Shown piece by piece: positions 36,490 through 48,045 of a DNA stretch of 64,000 nt. The translations under genes and the position numbers were made by a program. Below the pieces are notes generated by a model that did no database searches, was not told the origin of the DNA, and saw nothing but the letters and a program-made list of their open reading frames with translations. Source of the DNA: Zantedeschia hybrid cultivar. Its lineage: Eukaryota > Streptophyta > Magnoliopsida > Alismatales > Araceae. The stretch spans positions 81,537,150 to 81,601,149 of the forward strand of contig JARZZO010000002.1 in assembly GCA_030544215.1 (NCBI GenBank), written 5' to 3'. Within the stretch, counting starts at the first letter, position 1. Every line of letters starts with the position of its first letter.

Positions 36490-36903
36490 CTACAATATTG
36501 ACCCTTAGTGCAGTGGATAAATAAAAAAAATATTTTTAAATTTTTAAGGTGGGTCTCAACGTGCCCTACATGTTCTTACAAGTGGATCTCTGATCGGACG
36601 ATCTAGAAAAATATGAAAAATCAAAAATTGAGTTTCAATGAACAATAAAAAGTACCCTTTATGGGCCGAGCCCATTAACACTTTTTTATTTTTCAGATTT
36701 TTTTGGGTCGTCCATCGGAGATCGGCCTGCACGGACATATAAGGCACCTCGGGATCTACCTAAAAAAATTCAAAAAATCAATTTTTTATTTCTATTTATC
36801 TACTACACTGAGGACAAGTGCAATAGGCACTCTCGATGCCGCAAGTATTACTCACATTGAGGGTAAGTGCAATAGGCACTCTCGGTGCAGCAAGTATTAC
36901 TCA
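36490..36903. mobile_element. MITE family A copy (unit 2)
   Basis: Counterpart of 31990-32381. Its right end has a tandem duplication of a different length (about 48-50 bp, 'gtgcaataggcactctcg.tgc.gcaagtattactcacatt') from the one in unit 1, so the two expansions arose independently. Confidence 0.6.
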
Positions 36904-37242
36904 CATTGGAGACATGCTAATGTGTGTTCTTTGTCTGGGCCACTTTCAGTTAGCCAAGCGATCACTGTGACTTAATTGCAACAATATTTTTATTTATAAG
37001 TAAATTTGTTCGTCAAATTTGACTTTTGTAATCTCTTAATTTGGCCATTAACTACTTAACAATATACCAATAACTGCTCTTATCTATGTCAAAAAGTACT
37101 TTCGAATACATTTTTATAATCTCTTATTTTGGCCATTAACTATCTAACAATGTACCAATAATCGCTCCTATCCAGATGTCAAAAAGTACTTTTGGATGCA
37201 TTCTTTCCCAATAGCTAATGAGTATAGAATTTATTTGGCAAA

Positions 37243-37692
37243 GAGTAATACTTGCTACAATGCTACTGCATTCCAATCTAATTCAGTTGGATCGAACGAC
37301 GAACGACTGCTATGTAGTCTGACAGAGTGGATGAGAACCAAATTTTTATTTTTTTCATTCAAACTTTTTAATTGTTTTAGAACGTCTGATAAAAAATCGG
37401 ACGATATAACCAGGCTGCTTGGGTCAACTCCGACCAGGCTAAATGATTTAAAAAAAAAAAAAAAAAAAACCTTGATTTACATGCAAAAAGTAAAAAAAAA
37501 TAAAAAAATATACAACCGAATCAGAGCCGACCCGTGCAACCCAATTATACCATCGAATTTTTGATGGGACGCTCCGAAAAAAATTAAAACATTCAAACAG
37601 AAAATGAAAAAAATAAAAAAATCAGTGTCCGTCCACTTTATCGGACTACACAAACTGTTGCTAATGCAGTAGCATTACAGCAAGTATTACTC
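37243..37692. mobile_element. MITE family A, larger variant (unit 2)
   Basis: Counterpart of 32641-33097. Ends GAGTAATACTTGCTACAATG and GAGTAATACTTGCTGTAATG (reverse complement). A poly(A) tract of about 18 bases is near 37449. Confidence 0.6.
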
Positions 37693-38367
37693 TTTGGTAA
37701 ATAAGGAAGCAGATAATCTACTAGTACTTTTATGAAATAGCATGGGCCTTCCCTCCCATTTTTTCAATGTCAAATTAAGTTATGTTATTTTTATTTTTAA
37801 TATTCAATGTAAGAATTGGAAGGAGGATCACTTTTTTTTTTTATGTTTACTCATTTGCCGTCAGAAAGGGTAAATACCAACCTTTCCTCCACCCGCCCCC
37901 TATGCCTTTTGTTAAACATAAGTTGCTCACCTTACATAGTTATCTTTATCTTATAGATGAATTTGTAAAGTGAATTATCTGTGAGTGAGTTTAAATTGTG
38001 ACACTTCATATTCAATAAGTCAATTTTGTTATTTGGTTACATACAATTAACTTTTATAAATAGATTTTGATCGTTCTATACATAGGTATTAAGTCTGAAG
38101 TAATATTTATAGTAAATAGAAGGAGGTGAATCACATAAAAATGTCTTCCGAACTTTTTTTTTTGAGAAGTCCTTTCCATTCTTTTTAAAAATTTTGAGAG
38201 AGGTGAGTTCTAATAATTTTAAAATTTTTGAATAACCAAATTATTGCAAGTACTTGTAATTCGCTTATTTCCAGACTTACCTTCAAACAACCAGCTGTCA
38301 ATGGGACCCTAGCGGAAGGTTAAGACTTAGATTACTTGTTTGTGCAAATCCATCGGCACAGCAGAAG

Positions 38368-40504
38368 CTGATAATGCTTTCCATCCTTTTAAGGTTCATT
38401 TGGTTTGGATGGGGTAGGCTGGGAGTTGGGCCTAAGTGAGTCGAGAAATGAGCTTAGCCTTATCCTTTTAAAATTCTTCCTGCTGACTTGGTCGTCGAAG
38501 AGGGCTCACACAGGATCACACTCGGGGCCTTTTTTGACCGTGTGCTTCATCTTGTAGATGGGTTAACCCTCTCTCATCTTGATCTTCTCCAGTGGTTTCG
38601 GATCCCTCATCCGCGACCACGACTGATCCATGAGTGCTTCGACTGCATCAAGTTTTAAGTAAAATAACCTGCATGAAAGTCTTTTCTCGAAAAATGTATC
38701 ACGATGACCTATTTGGCAATCCAAGAAATTATGATCAACAACAAGCAATCTTAATTCGTTGATTCCCTTCTTTAGTTCTTTTCTCGATGTTAGCATCCAC
38801 TGAATGAGATGAGACTAGATGTGCTTTTTTCATAGTAGTTGAAAATAATTTTATGAGTATTAAATGTTAATTTTTATTTTTATTTTTAAATTTATGTTTT
38901 AAGAACAATTCAACTCAAATATATTTTAGTATAACCTAACGTACCATTAGGATCACACACTTTCCTTGTGATGTGGATGACTAATTGGCCTCATGTAATT
39001 TCCCAATTATATGCATGGATGGGGTCATGGGCCCGTGGCCCGATGGCGTCCCCACGGCAAGTCCTAGTGCCTGAACCATGAGATTGTGTGAGGGACCCAT
39101 GAGTGAGTCGTACAATAATAGAGAGGACGATGATCAAATGCTGTAGGATTCATCTTATGACAGCGCCACCAGGAAAGACTATTGATGATGATGGATATGT
39201 TTGCTATTTTGCGCAGGACTTGGGAGGGAACAAAATGGGGGACCGGGAGATAGGGATGCAAATGGGTATGATTTGGTGCAGATTGATGTAAGGCAGATAT
39301 GTGATCATACCTATTATATTATTAGTTAAAAAATATTATCCGTTAACTATCTTATAAAGTAATAATCGATCAGATAATCGGATGTTCAGTTTACCATATA
39401 TATTCGGTTATTAAAAAATTGTATCTACTATCTTATCCATTATGCATATCGATTTGAAAAGATTATCTATTAACTGACTTATAAACTACTGGTCGATTAA
39501 ATAATCCAGCTATCGATTACCATTTGCATCCTTATCGGGCATGTGGAACATATAACAGTGAAAAGAGAAGGCAGTAGTTAGTTGGCTCTTCCTCTCCTCC
39601 ATTTTTATTATTGGGATAATTTCATATTAATTACTCTTATATGCTAAATTTCAAAAATACTATCTGTATTTTCATATTATCCTACATATCCTTACAAGAT
39701 AGCATATCTTTCAAATATGCCATTTCAATGACATATATGAAACATTTATGCATATCAAATATGTTATGTGCCATTTTTGAAATTGTATATATACCAAGAA
39801 GATATATAAGATAATATATAAATAAGCATAGCATTCTTTAAATTTAATACATTTATCCCTTTCTTACTTTGAATACTCAACCAATTGGACAGTTGCCTTC
39901 ACGTCCGAGTTGCAACCCACTGTAATGCAATTTTCCTTCTCTTCTTAAAGTTATGTACCTGATATATTTTGAGTAGAGCTAAAGAGACGTCAAATTTTAA
40001 TATATCTCTATCTGTCAAGATTAATTGATCAAAAATAAATAAATATTATATTTATTTTAATTATTATGAATGAAAATAAACTAGAATTCCAAAGAATGAA
40101 GGATGGAGGTCTCACCTCTAGAATAAATATTTATAAGTCACCTCTAGAATAAATATTTATAAGGGACCTTTTTACCTTTTAACCCCAAAAGACTTTTGAT
40201 ATTACATAAAAACCCTCCTAATCAAACTATCTTCTCATAAGCCTCATAATCTTTGAATGTTTACAAAAAAATCCATCTAATTTACAGACATTTGAAATAA
40301 GGAATATGGGGGAATATTATGTCCACCATTGCCATTTCCGCCTCCACTGGCATCTCCTGTGACCACCATATGATCTTTGTGTACACCAACGTCATCCATG
40401 ACTTGAATGCTAAGCTCTCACCCCTTCATTAGTGCCCCCTACTTAAAAGGACCTCCTCATCAAAGAAAAGGACATCTTCGTCGCCATCGCTGCTTGGAAT
40501 GATA
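38368..40504. other. No recognisable gene
   Basis: A minus-strand open frame at 38563-38796 has plausible composition (ending LDAVEALMDQSWSRMRDPKP...) and a candidate acceptor, but I cannot assign it and see no partner exons. 39100-39300 and 40310-40500 are slightly GC-richer scraps without recognisable domains. The latter directly adjoins the solo LTR. Confidence 0.5.
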
Positions 40505-41405
40505 GCCCCTGATGAGGCAGAATCCGATTCGACCCGTTAAAAACAAGCCCAAACACAGATCAGCCCAGCAGCGGCAGTAAAAGGCCCACTGGGAGCCTTC
40601 GACCCGTAAGCGGCATAGAAGCCCTCGGCCCAGCAGGCAGCCCAGTGGTCTTCGGCCCATCAGCGGCCCAACAGCCTTCGGCCCGTAAGCGGCACAGTAA
40701 CCCTCGGCCCAGCAGGCTTCGGCCCGTCAGCGGCCCAACCCCCTTCGGCCCAACAGCCGTATCCGGCCCACTCCGGTGGAGGACTAGGCACTATGGCGGT
40801 TTACCAATAAGTCCGGAACATAGTCCTGTATCGGCTATCACCGTTAATCATCCTCTATCCTCCGCTATAAATACACCGCTATTTATTGCCAAAGGTATGT
40901 CTCCGTGACCTTCAAGGACCTTAGTCCAAAAAGCATTAAAGCTACTCTTTGCCTTCTGAATCGAATCATCTTCAGAAGCTAACTTAACCGTCGGAGGGGG
41001 TTCCTAAGAGCCGAAGTCCGGGACTCCTATTGACCGGTTTCTTCTTCTTTCCCTCCTGTAGGGGCTCGGTTCGAATCTTCGCCGACCTCACCAAGTCAGT
41101 CTCGACCGCCGACTTTAGACTCCTCTCTCCGGTCTCGACGCCGTTCGCCGGCTGCCCCTCTCCCAAAGGAGACTCAGTCCCGCACCGCCTGCCCGTCAGC
41201 CGAACGGACCTCTGCCACACCTTCCCGAGGCAAGCCGACACCCGACCGAGCGACCCTCGGCCTCGGATCCTCAACTGCGTCTCTGCATCCATCGCCTTCC
41301 GGATCCCCGTCGGGCCTCTTAGACCGATCCGACCTAGCTCCGGATCCAAAACTTCGGATTACAGCTTCGGAATCCGGTCGTGATAGCTTCGGCTACATCA
41401 GCCCC
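40505..41405 (+). mobile_element. Solo LTR (40510-41400) with GCCCC duplication
   Basis: An 891-bp GC-rich block starts TGATGAGGCAG and ends GGCTACATCA (TG...CA with inverted TGATG/CATCA). It is flanked on both sides by GCCCC (40505-40509 and 41401-41405). No internal retroelement region or second LTR is present, so it is a solo LTR left by LTR-LTR recombination. TATAAATA at 40866-40873 suggests transcription on the plus strand. Upstream of it (about 40596-40760) are several imperfect copies of CTTCGGCCCGTAAGCGGC, probably U3 enhancer repeats. The short open frames inside are artefacts of GC-richness. Superfamily cannot be told without coding sequence. Confidence 0.88.
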
Positions 41406-41826
41406 TATTTTGGACCATCAACTGGAGTATGCTGTGGGTGCTAATGGTGGGAGCAAGCACAGTGGACTGCCAGTTCGAAGACACCATTGTCCTCGACAAC
41501 TAAAGCATGACAACAATCCAATCCACCATGATGATGATGAGAAGCATGATGGACAATAGTATTGGGTGGATAGAGTATTCTCTCATATATTCTTTATTCC
41601 AAATATCCGTTAATCACATAAGTGTTTTTACAAATATTCAAAGATTATGGAGTATCTCATAAAATAGTTTGATAGGAAAATTTTTTGCGATACTTTATAA
41701 CTTATAAGGGAAAAAGTAAAAATCATTATTTATAGAGGTCCAACAATGTCTATAGTAGGCTAAACCTAGTGGGCTTGCAAACCAGCCTGCCTCGCTAGAC
41801 AAAAAACATCATTATAATTTGAAAAA

Positions 41827-42161
41827 GAGTACTACTTGCGGCACCGCATGTAATACCGCATATTTTTTTAATTTTTTGAAATTTTCTTAACTTCGGGCCA
41901 ATCATACCGACATATCCATATAACTTGATCTCCGATTGGATGATCCAAAAAAAATCTAAAAAATAAAAAACTAAGTCCCTTTTATTGAGCTCGGTCCAAA
42001 ATCGTGTTTTTCACTGTTCATTGGAACACAATTTTTTACTTTTTTGGCCATTCAATCAGATATCAAGTTATGTAATGTCAATCATGATGAGTCCGACCTT
42101 AAAAGTTTTTAAAAGTAAAAAAAAATCAAGATGAATTCTATGCAGTATAACAAGTATAACT
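41827..42161. mobile_element. MITE family A copy
   Basis: Ends GAGTACTACTTGCGGCACCG and (reverse complement) AAGTTATACTTGTTATACTG. Inner arms 'cgggccaatcataccgacatatccatataacttgatctccgattgg' and 'atcagatatcaagttatgtaatgtcaatcatgatgagtccgacc' are inverted. Confidence 0.65.
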
Positions 42162-42645
42162 TTTTGAAAAATATGTCTTGTCAGAGCACTGTAGCACGGC
42201 CACCATGTGCTTGACACCAAGGGAGCTACACCGTTGTTAAAAGATGCATGTCCTATGATCCATTCATGTGATAGTACCGCAAAGTCTTTAATGTCCATAA
42301 AGAAATTTTAAGAAATATTTCTCTTATAATATACAAATGAAGAAAAGAAAGTTGGAAGTAACAAAAACCTATTATTAAAAAAAAACAATGCAGCTATCTT
42401 GTTGCCTGATGAAGGGCAAGAATGGTTTTGCAGGCATCTATGTTTTATATATCTGACAAATGCACCGAACAACGGCCGATTAAGATCAGTGCAAAGATTG
42501 CCAATAAGATAACTTTCTTCCTTCAACCTTTAGATTAAAACCCAAGAGTTGATATCAAGAAAAGTATTGGACAACCTTGATTCTTGGGCTATTTCTATGA
42601 TGATGATCCAAGTTAACAGACAAGCATGCATTGTTAATTCTCTTA

Positions 42646-42912
42646 GGGCCCATTTGTTTTGTGGATGTGATATTCTGGATTTTTTGTTTTCGAATCTCTT
42701 ATTACTAGAACAAGAAGAATTCACTTTGGGTGGAATAAATAGTTCAGCAGAATAAATAATTTTTACCTTTTAGATGGAATGATTTATTCCAGTTGCTCAA
42801 AAATTAACGTATCTGCGTTCATAATAACAAAGAATAACGCGTCCAGACTTCCAAACTGAATAAGCGGAACAGTGCGTCCTATTCAAGACTTATTCTCGAG
42901 ACAAATTGGCCC
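42646..42912. mobile_element. Tourist-like MITE, TTA target duplication
   Basis: 267 bp, ends GGGCCCATTTGTTTTG and (reverse complement) GGGCCAATTTGTCTCG. Flanked by TTA at 42643-42645 and 42913-42915, as expected for PIF/Harbinger-related MITEs. A diverged relative is at about 56101-56360. Confidence 0.8.
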
Positions 42913-44004
42913 TTAAGAAACGTTGATTCTTTTCACAACAATATTTAAGGTTATGGTGAAACCTTATTAACAAGCTAATGATGCTCCACCACCCAAAATA
43001 TGAGGTGCTCAAATCTTGGGAGTTGTATCTATGTAGTCAATTACTTCGGAGTAGGTGATTCTTCTACTGCCGATCCCGATTTTGAAATTCTCTATAAATT
43101 TGATCGCTCAAAAGAATGATGGAACATGTGGCATCAATGCGCCATTGTCTTGACTCACAAAAAGTAACGGATTCTTCTATTTATGAAGGGTTTCATTGTT
43201 ATTGGTAGTAAAACAAGAAGAGTGTCACTTACTCTAAAACATATTATTCAAATTCTAATTTTTAATCTAAATCATTAAACTTTCTCTATGACAGAAAAGA
43301 CATTTGTGAAGTCTAAATAGTATTACATTTAATATCATCTAATATATGACTTATATAAGTATCGGAATTGAGTAATTTTTTAGAGGCATAGTGATTTTAC
43401 ATTATATAGAAGATTTAAAGAGAAATTAAATAATACAATTCAAATAACATATTTTTAAAGTAGATGATACCATTTTTATTTCACCACTGGTGGCAACGAA
43501 ACCCTTCTCCTGTTTACATACCCTTCAATATCAATTGACTCATTTCTTAACCGGATATATAATTGGCTTAATCTCTTGACCTCTCTTCAGGAGGTTACAA
43601 GTTCAAGTCAATTGGCAACCTAAAAACTTTCTCAATTGTTCAGCCAAAGATGCGGCAAGGTTATGTTTCTTAGTCCATAAGATTACTTCTTAAAAAATTG
43701 ACTTGGGTCCATAATTATAGCCTAATTAGATTCTCTCTTTTGAAAGAAAAATATTGGGCTTTGCTCATATTTGAATCCTAATTTCTTGTATGTATATATA
43801 TATATATATATATATATGGCCTTCCAAAAGAATTATGTGGATTATATTTTAAATTTTTTATTCTTTCCTTCTCTCTTCATTTGTCACCTTATAGTCAACT
43901 TAAATGCTATAGGTCTGTAGTTATGCTGGCAGGTATAATTGTGGTACTTTGGTCCACTTGGGTGGAGCTCAATAAAGAATGAACTTACTGTAGCACATAT
44001 GAAT

Positions 44005-44318
44005 AAATAGTAAAATTTGTTACATCGTATGCCTCAAGTGCAATTCCAAAAAAATAAATATTTTTGAGATTTTGTTATTACGGGCCTCATGTTGACGTGT
44101 TCATATAATCCAATCTCTAATTAGACATATAAAAAAATTTAAAAATAAAAAATCGAACTCCATTTATTAGGCTCAACTTGAATGCTATTCTACTATTTAT
44201 TAGATATTTTAGTTTTTTAAGTCATTATATCTGACTGACCATAAAAAAATTAGAAAAAAAAACTGCATCTCATGCTTGCTGCGCACGTTGCCGGCGTGGG
44301 GTGCAGCAAGTGTCACAG
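44005..44318. mobile_element. MITE family A copy, diverged
   Basis: Ends near 'tagtaaaatttgttaca' and 'tgcagcaagtgtcacag'. The inner 'cgggcctcatgttgacgtgttcatataatccaatctctaattag' block is typical of the family. Ends are approximate. Confidence 0.5.
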
Positions 44319-44639
44319 AAACGGAAGTCCCTAGATAAGCCCGCGTGCATCATGCTGCAACTGTGCAACACCTTTCCCACCCGCTGCACCGTCACCCATT
44401 TAAGTCAACGCCAAGGCTTCGCCACATCGCACGGCTGTCTTCGGGGGACCACCAGATCCGACGGTCCCTCTCCGAAGTCCCTTGATCGCGGAAACCACAC
44501 GCACGATCGGACGGCAGGGGATGCTGCAAGACCGGAACCGGCGACAGCAGGTGAAACACTGGGGGCCGTTACCGGCTCGTCCGGTGGAAACTTTCCCTGA
44601 TGGGTGGAGAATAAACCGGCGCGGGGGGAGGAATCAAGG

Positions 44640-44785
44640 TCGGAGAGGGCGTTCGGAAATCTCGTGCGGTCCACGTTCCTTGCTCTCTGGCAGCCGGCTG
44701 CTTCGGTTTTTTCTTCTCCAGCGGGAGGAGCAGAGCAGAGCAGAAGGGGGCTCTGTGGTCTCCTGGAAGCTCCAATTTTTTCTAG
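44640..44785 (+). other. Candidate 5'UTR exon of the 54-kb gene
   Basis: GC-rich CT/GA-rich leader-like sequence ending in a donor (TTCTAG then GTAATCTC, exon end about 44785), followed by a T-rich intron start. It precedes no open coding exon, while the gene at 54.06 kb begins with an acceptor 20 bases before its ATG. Pairing the two is inference. Without the transposon at 45599-52641 the intron would be about 2.2 kb. No clear TATA box is seen. Confidence 0.45.
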
Positions 44786-47700
44786 GTAATCTCTTTTTTT
44801 TCTGAAATTTCTCGTTTTTGCTCCTTGTTCATGCCATTGTTCTTGTCGTTTTTTATTTTGTGGTGATTATGCGGATCGGATCCTTTATGTGCGTTGCTCT
44901 GCCGAGTTCCGGGGATTTCCTGGGGCTGCCGTGGTGATGATGGTCGAATGTTTCGTGGGTTTCCTGTGGTCCTCGATTTATATGTTTGGTGGTGGATGGG
45001 ATTTTAGGGTTTGCCCTGTCCTATCTAAATACATGGAAAGAATTGTATCTTCGTTCTGATATTTTTTTTGGTTTCTGGCTTTTGCGGTTTTATTGTAAGG
45101 AACTCGGGAATCTAGGTTGCCATCTTAGTCAATAACTTGATCGGAGAGAATTAGTAGTAAAATGATGAATCTGTTTTGAGAGTGGAGGGAAAGGAAAGAC
45201 GGAGACAAACAAAACATAAGACTATCGCTGCATCCATAGGACGCTTTGACATTTTTCTATTATTGCTGATCCATTGTTCCATCCACTTTTCAAAAAAATT
45301 GCTGATCCATTATTGTTGATCATGATCCTATACTCCTGTAAGCACACAAGTGTTGCACTAGATTAAGGAAAATGCTTTTGATTTCCTAATATGATGCTAT
45401 GAAGGACCAGTGTTGATGAAAAAGATAGATAGAAGCATTAAAATGATAGTTCTGTAGGTTTGGATGGGTCCAAAATCAGCTTAATCATCTTGATTTCAGT
45501 GAGTAGATTGGAAAAGGACTCTTTAAAGTGTGCATTATCTGTAAAATCCGGATCAAGAGTGAAAGGAAATAACGTGATAACCAGCAAAGCATGACTTAGG
45601 GTCCATTTGGTTGCACGTAAACCATAATCGGATGGAAAAAGTTTTCTAAGGAAATCAATTTACGAGGAAAATGAAGACGTAATCGACTGTTTGGTACTTC
45701 TGAAATTATTTTCTTGAAAACCTTTTTATTTGTTTGTTTGTCCGTAAAACCTTTTCCTGAAAACCTTTTCACTTGTTTGTTTTTCCGTAAAACTTTTTCC
45801 TAAAAATGATTTCATACATATGATTGCTTGTAAAAGAATTTTCACATTACCAACTAACATAAATATGGCATGGTCATTTACTTTTTTGAGCTGGGAGATC
45901 AACTTGACATTTGAACATATGGTTCAAAAAAAATATATCATACTCCCACGTGATCAAAGTTTGAATTGTAGAGTAAAAAATCTTTTTTGTTCCTTTTTTT
46001 TAAAGAGAACACCCTAACTTGATATTCAATCAGACAATCCAAAGAAAGAACATCATGCCCACATAATCAAAATTTAAATGACAATAAAAGAGCTTTCAAT
46101 TTAGAGATTGCGAAGCTCTGGAATTATTTTGGAAGGACTAAACCAATGGATTAGCAAGAATTAAGCCAACCTTTGTTCTATGTTTCAACTGTCACTGTTC
46201 ATACACAAGATTAGCAAGAACTAAACCACAGCAACATACTAGATGTTCAAATCCTAAACAACAAAACTGGACATGTTTCCAGTAAAAAGTAACAAAGATA
46301 AGGCAGCTCACATGAGCAACGAGTAGCTGAAGCTTTGATAAGCAGCCACATGAGTAACTAATTAAAAAAGTATAATAATAATTTCCTAAGAATCTGACTT
46401 AGGTAGTTCAATTCTGCAACACTTCTCAAAAACAAATTTAGCAGACCCGGTTTCATTCAAGACTCTTTTGGAATTACATGATTGTGCTTACATTTCCTCA
46501 ATTGCCACTTGTATTTTGCTGACTAGGCTCATGCTCTAAGACCACCATAGTCTTCATTGCTAGGCATTTCTTTGTTTCCGTCTGCACACAAAACCAAAGT
46601 TGCAACCATGCATCAGAAATAATATAGACATTGAGAACAATATATGTTGGAATTGCTAAAATAGAAGCAAAAACAAAAATAACTAGCATTTGTTTGCATA
46701 CTAAATCCAACAACTCTTACAAGGTATAAATCATCAATATGGATCTCTTCAAATTAGAAAGTTGTGGGTCTCAGAAATTATAGTGAACTAATCAACTAAC
46801 CTTCAACAAGCTCGTTTAGTCTCACTAACTGCACGAGCAGTAGCCACAAACGCTGGCCTTTTAAAGGTCTTGTCTACCTTCATTCCATTACTAACTTGTT
46901 CTACTAAATATTATTGCATGTATCTAGACATGCTTGTACTCCACCGAAAATTATTGTTACCTTTTTTTGGATGAGCTAGTCTCTTGTGAATGAGCACTAT
47001 CCATCCTAAAAGAACGGTTATAATGACATTCAAACAACCACATAGAAACAAAGTTACCTTTAAATATCATGTGTTATTCAAATAATCATGCAGAAAATTC
47101 ATCCCACATATAACTATGTCAACAAGCTATGGGTGGATAGTGAGACTACAATAGAATTTTGCCCTTTGAAAATGCTGAAAGGAAAAAAAATAATATATGA
47201 ATTCCATTCAGCAAAAAGAACATTAATTTCTAGGATATAATTACAATTCATGGCTATTCTAACCATGTTTATATTTTACGACCCGAACAGCATCAGTGTA
47301 GAGAAGACTGTTAGAAACATCAACGAAGCATGATTGTCTGACGCCCTTAATGTACTACACTCTACAGGCTCCAACCTAAGTAGAAGCAACAACAAGCATC
47401 GAACAAGCCTAATCGGTTCCAACTTGCCTTATAAACATGCATAGCCATAAGCAATACCATTGAAGATGTCAAATAGGTGCTACTATACATGTGTTCAGCC
47501 GTAGTAGATAATGTAAGTAGAAATCTGTGTAAATATAGAAATCTGTGTAAATGAAGTTACTTGGAGAGCAAAAAAATTTGTGTAAATGCAGTAGAAACCA
47601 AAACTTACAAAAGATCAAACAGAAACATATGAAGCGCAACTAAACACTCCGCATAAACAGAAAAAGAAGACAAAAAGTAGGACGAGAAAAACATAAAAAC

Positions 47701-48045
47701 ACCTACCAATGGGCAGCCCCAATAGTCCTCGCCCAACTGCCTTTGAGAACTGGTAAAAAAGAGACCTTTTTCCTTGGGCACTAAACAAAGAACTGGTGAT
47801 TAAATAGAGATGATTCAGGCCGAGTATTTGCGCAAACAGGTAGCGGCCTCACCGAGGTCTGCCCACGATTTGATCTTACGAGACTGTAGGCGACGATCAC
47901 CACTGGCGACTCGACTGCCTGCAGAAGGAGAGAGACAATGAGGGAATCGAGGGGTGAGAGATGGCCGGGTCGACTGGCGTGGAGAGGGCTGTGATCGGCG
48001 TTACCAGGAGAAGGCGGAGCACTCGCACGGGGTCAGTGACGAGGG

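Larger units (their letters stand above)
33728..38367. repeat. Tandem segmental duplication, unit 2 (4640 bp)
   Basis: Head-to-tail copy of 29326-33727. The shared base triplet AAG is present at the left border, the junction and the right border, pointing to microhomology-mediated or unequal duplication. By eye the units differ by many substitutions and small indels. Unit 2 is longer through, among others, a nested tandem repeat of about 100 bp around 37020-37200 and a longer (TA)n run. Confidence 0.9.
41406..44639. other. Intergenic, three MITEs, no gene
   Basis: Holds MITEs at 41827-42161, 42646-42912 and about 44005-44318, plus an AT microsatellite at 43796-43817. No open frame here resembles a protein. 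44330-44640 becomes GC-rich and is probably the promoter of the plus-strand gene whose first exon follows. Confidence 0.55.

Noticed and set aside
29326..38367. LTR retrotransposon with two long LTRs
   Set aside because: The two copies abut directly with no internal region, no TG/CA ends and no primer-binding site; a tandem duplication fits.
38563..38796. Minus-strand open frame with protein-like end
   Set aside because: Could not be assigned to any family and no partner exons were found; kept only as a note in the regional entry.
40645..41383. Several open frames of 87-121 codons on both strands
   Set aside because: They lie inside the solo LTR and reflect its GC-rich, repeat-rich composition.
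44301..44805. Overlapping open frames up to 107 codons on both strands
   Set aside because: GC-rich promoter/leader region; frames overlap on both strands with no domain and end at a probable 5'UTR donor.
46498..46713. Minus-strand 71-codon frame, first thought to be a PIG-F exon
   Set aside because: The sequence does not match any PIG-F segment; a possible acceptor before TETKKCLAMK is present but no gene can be built.
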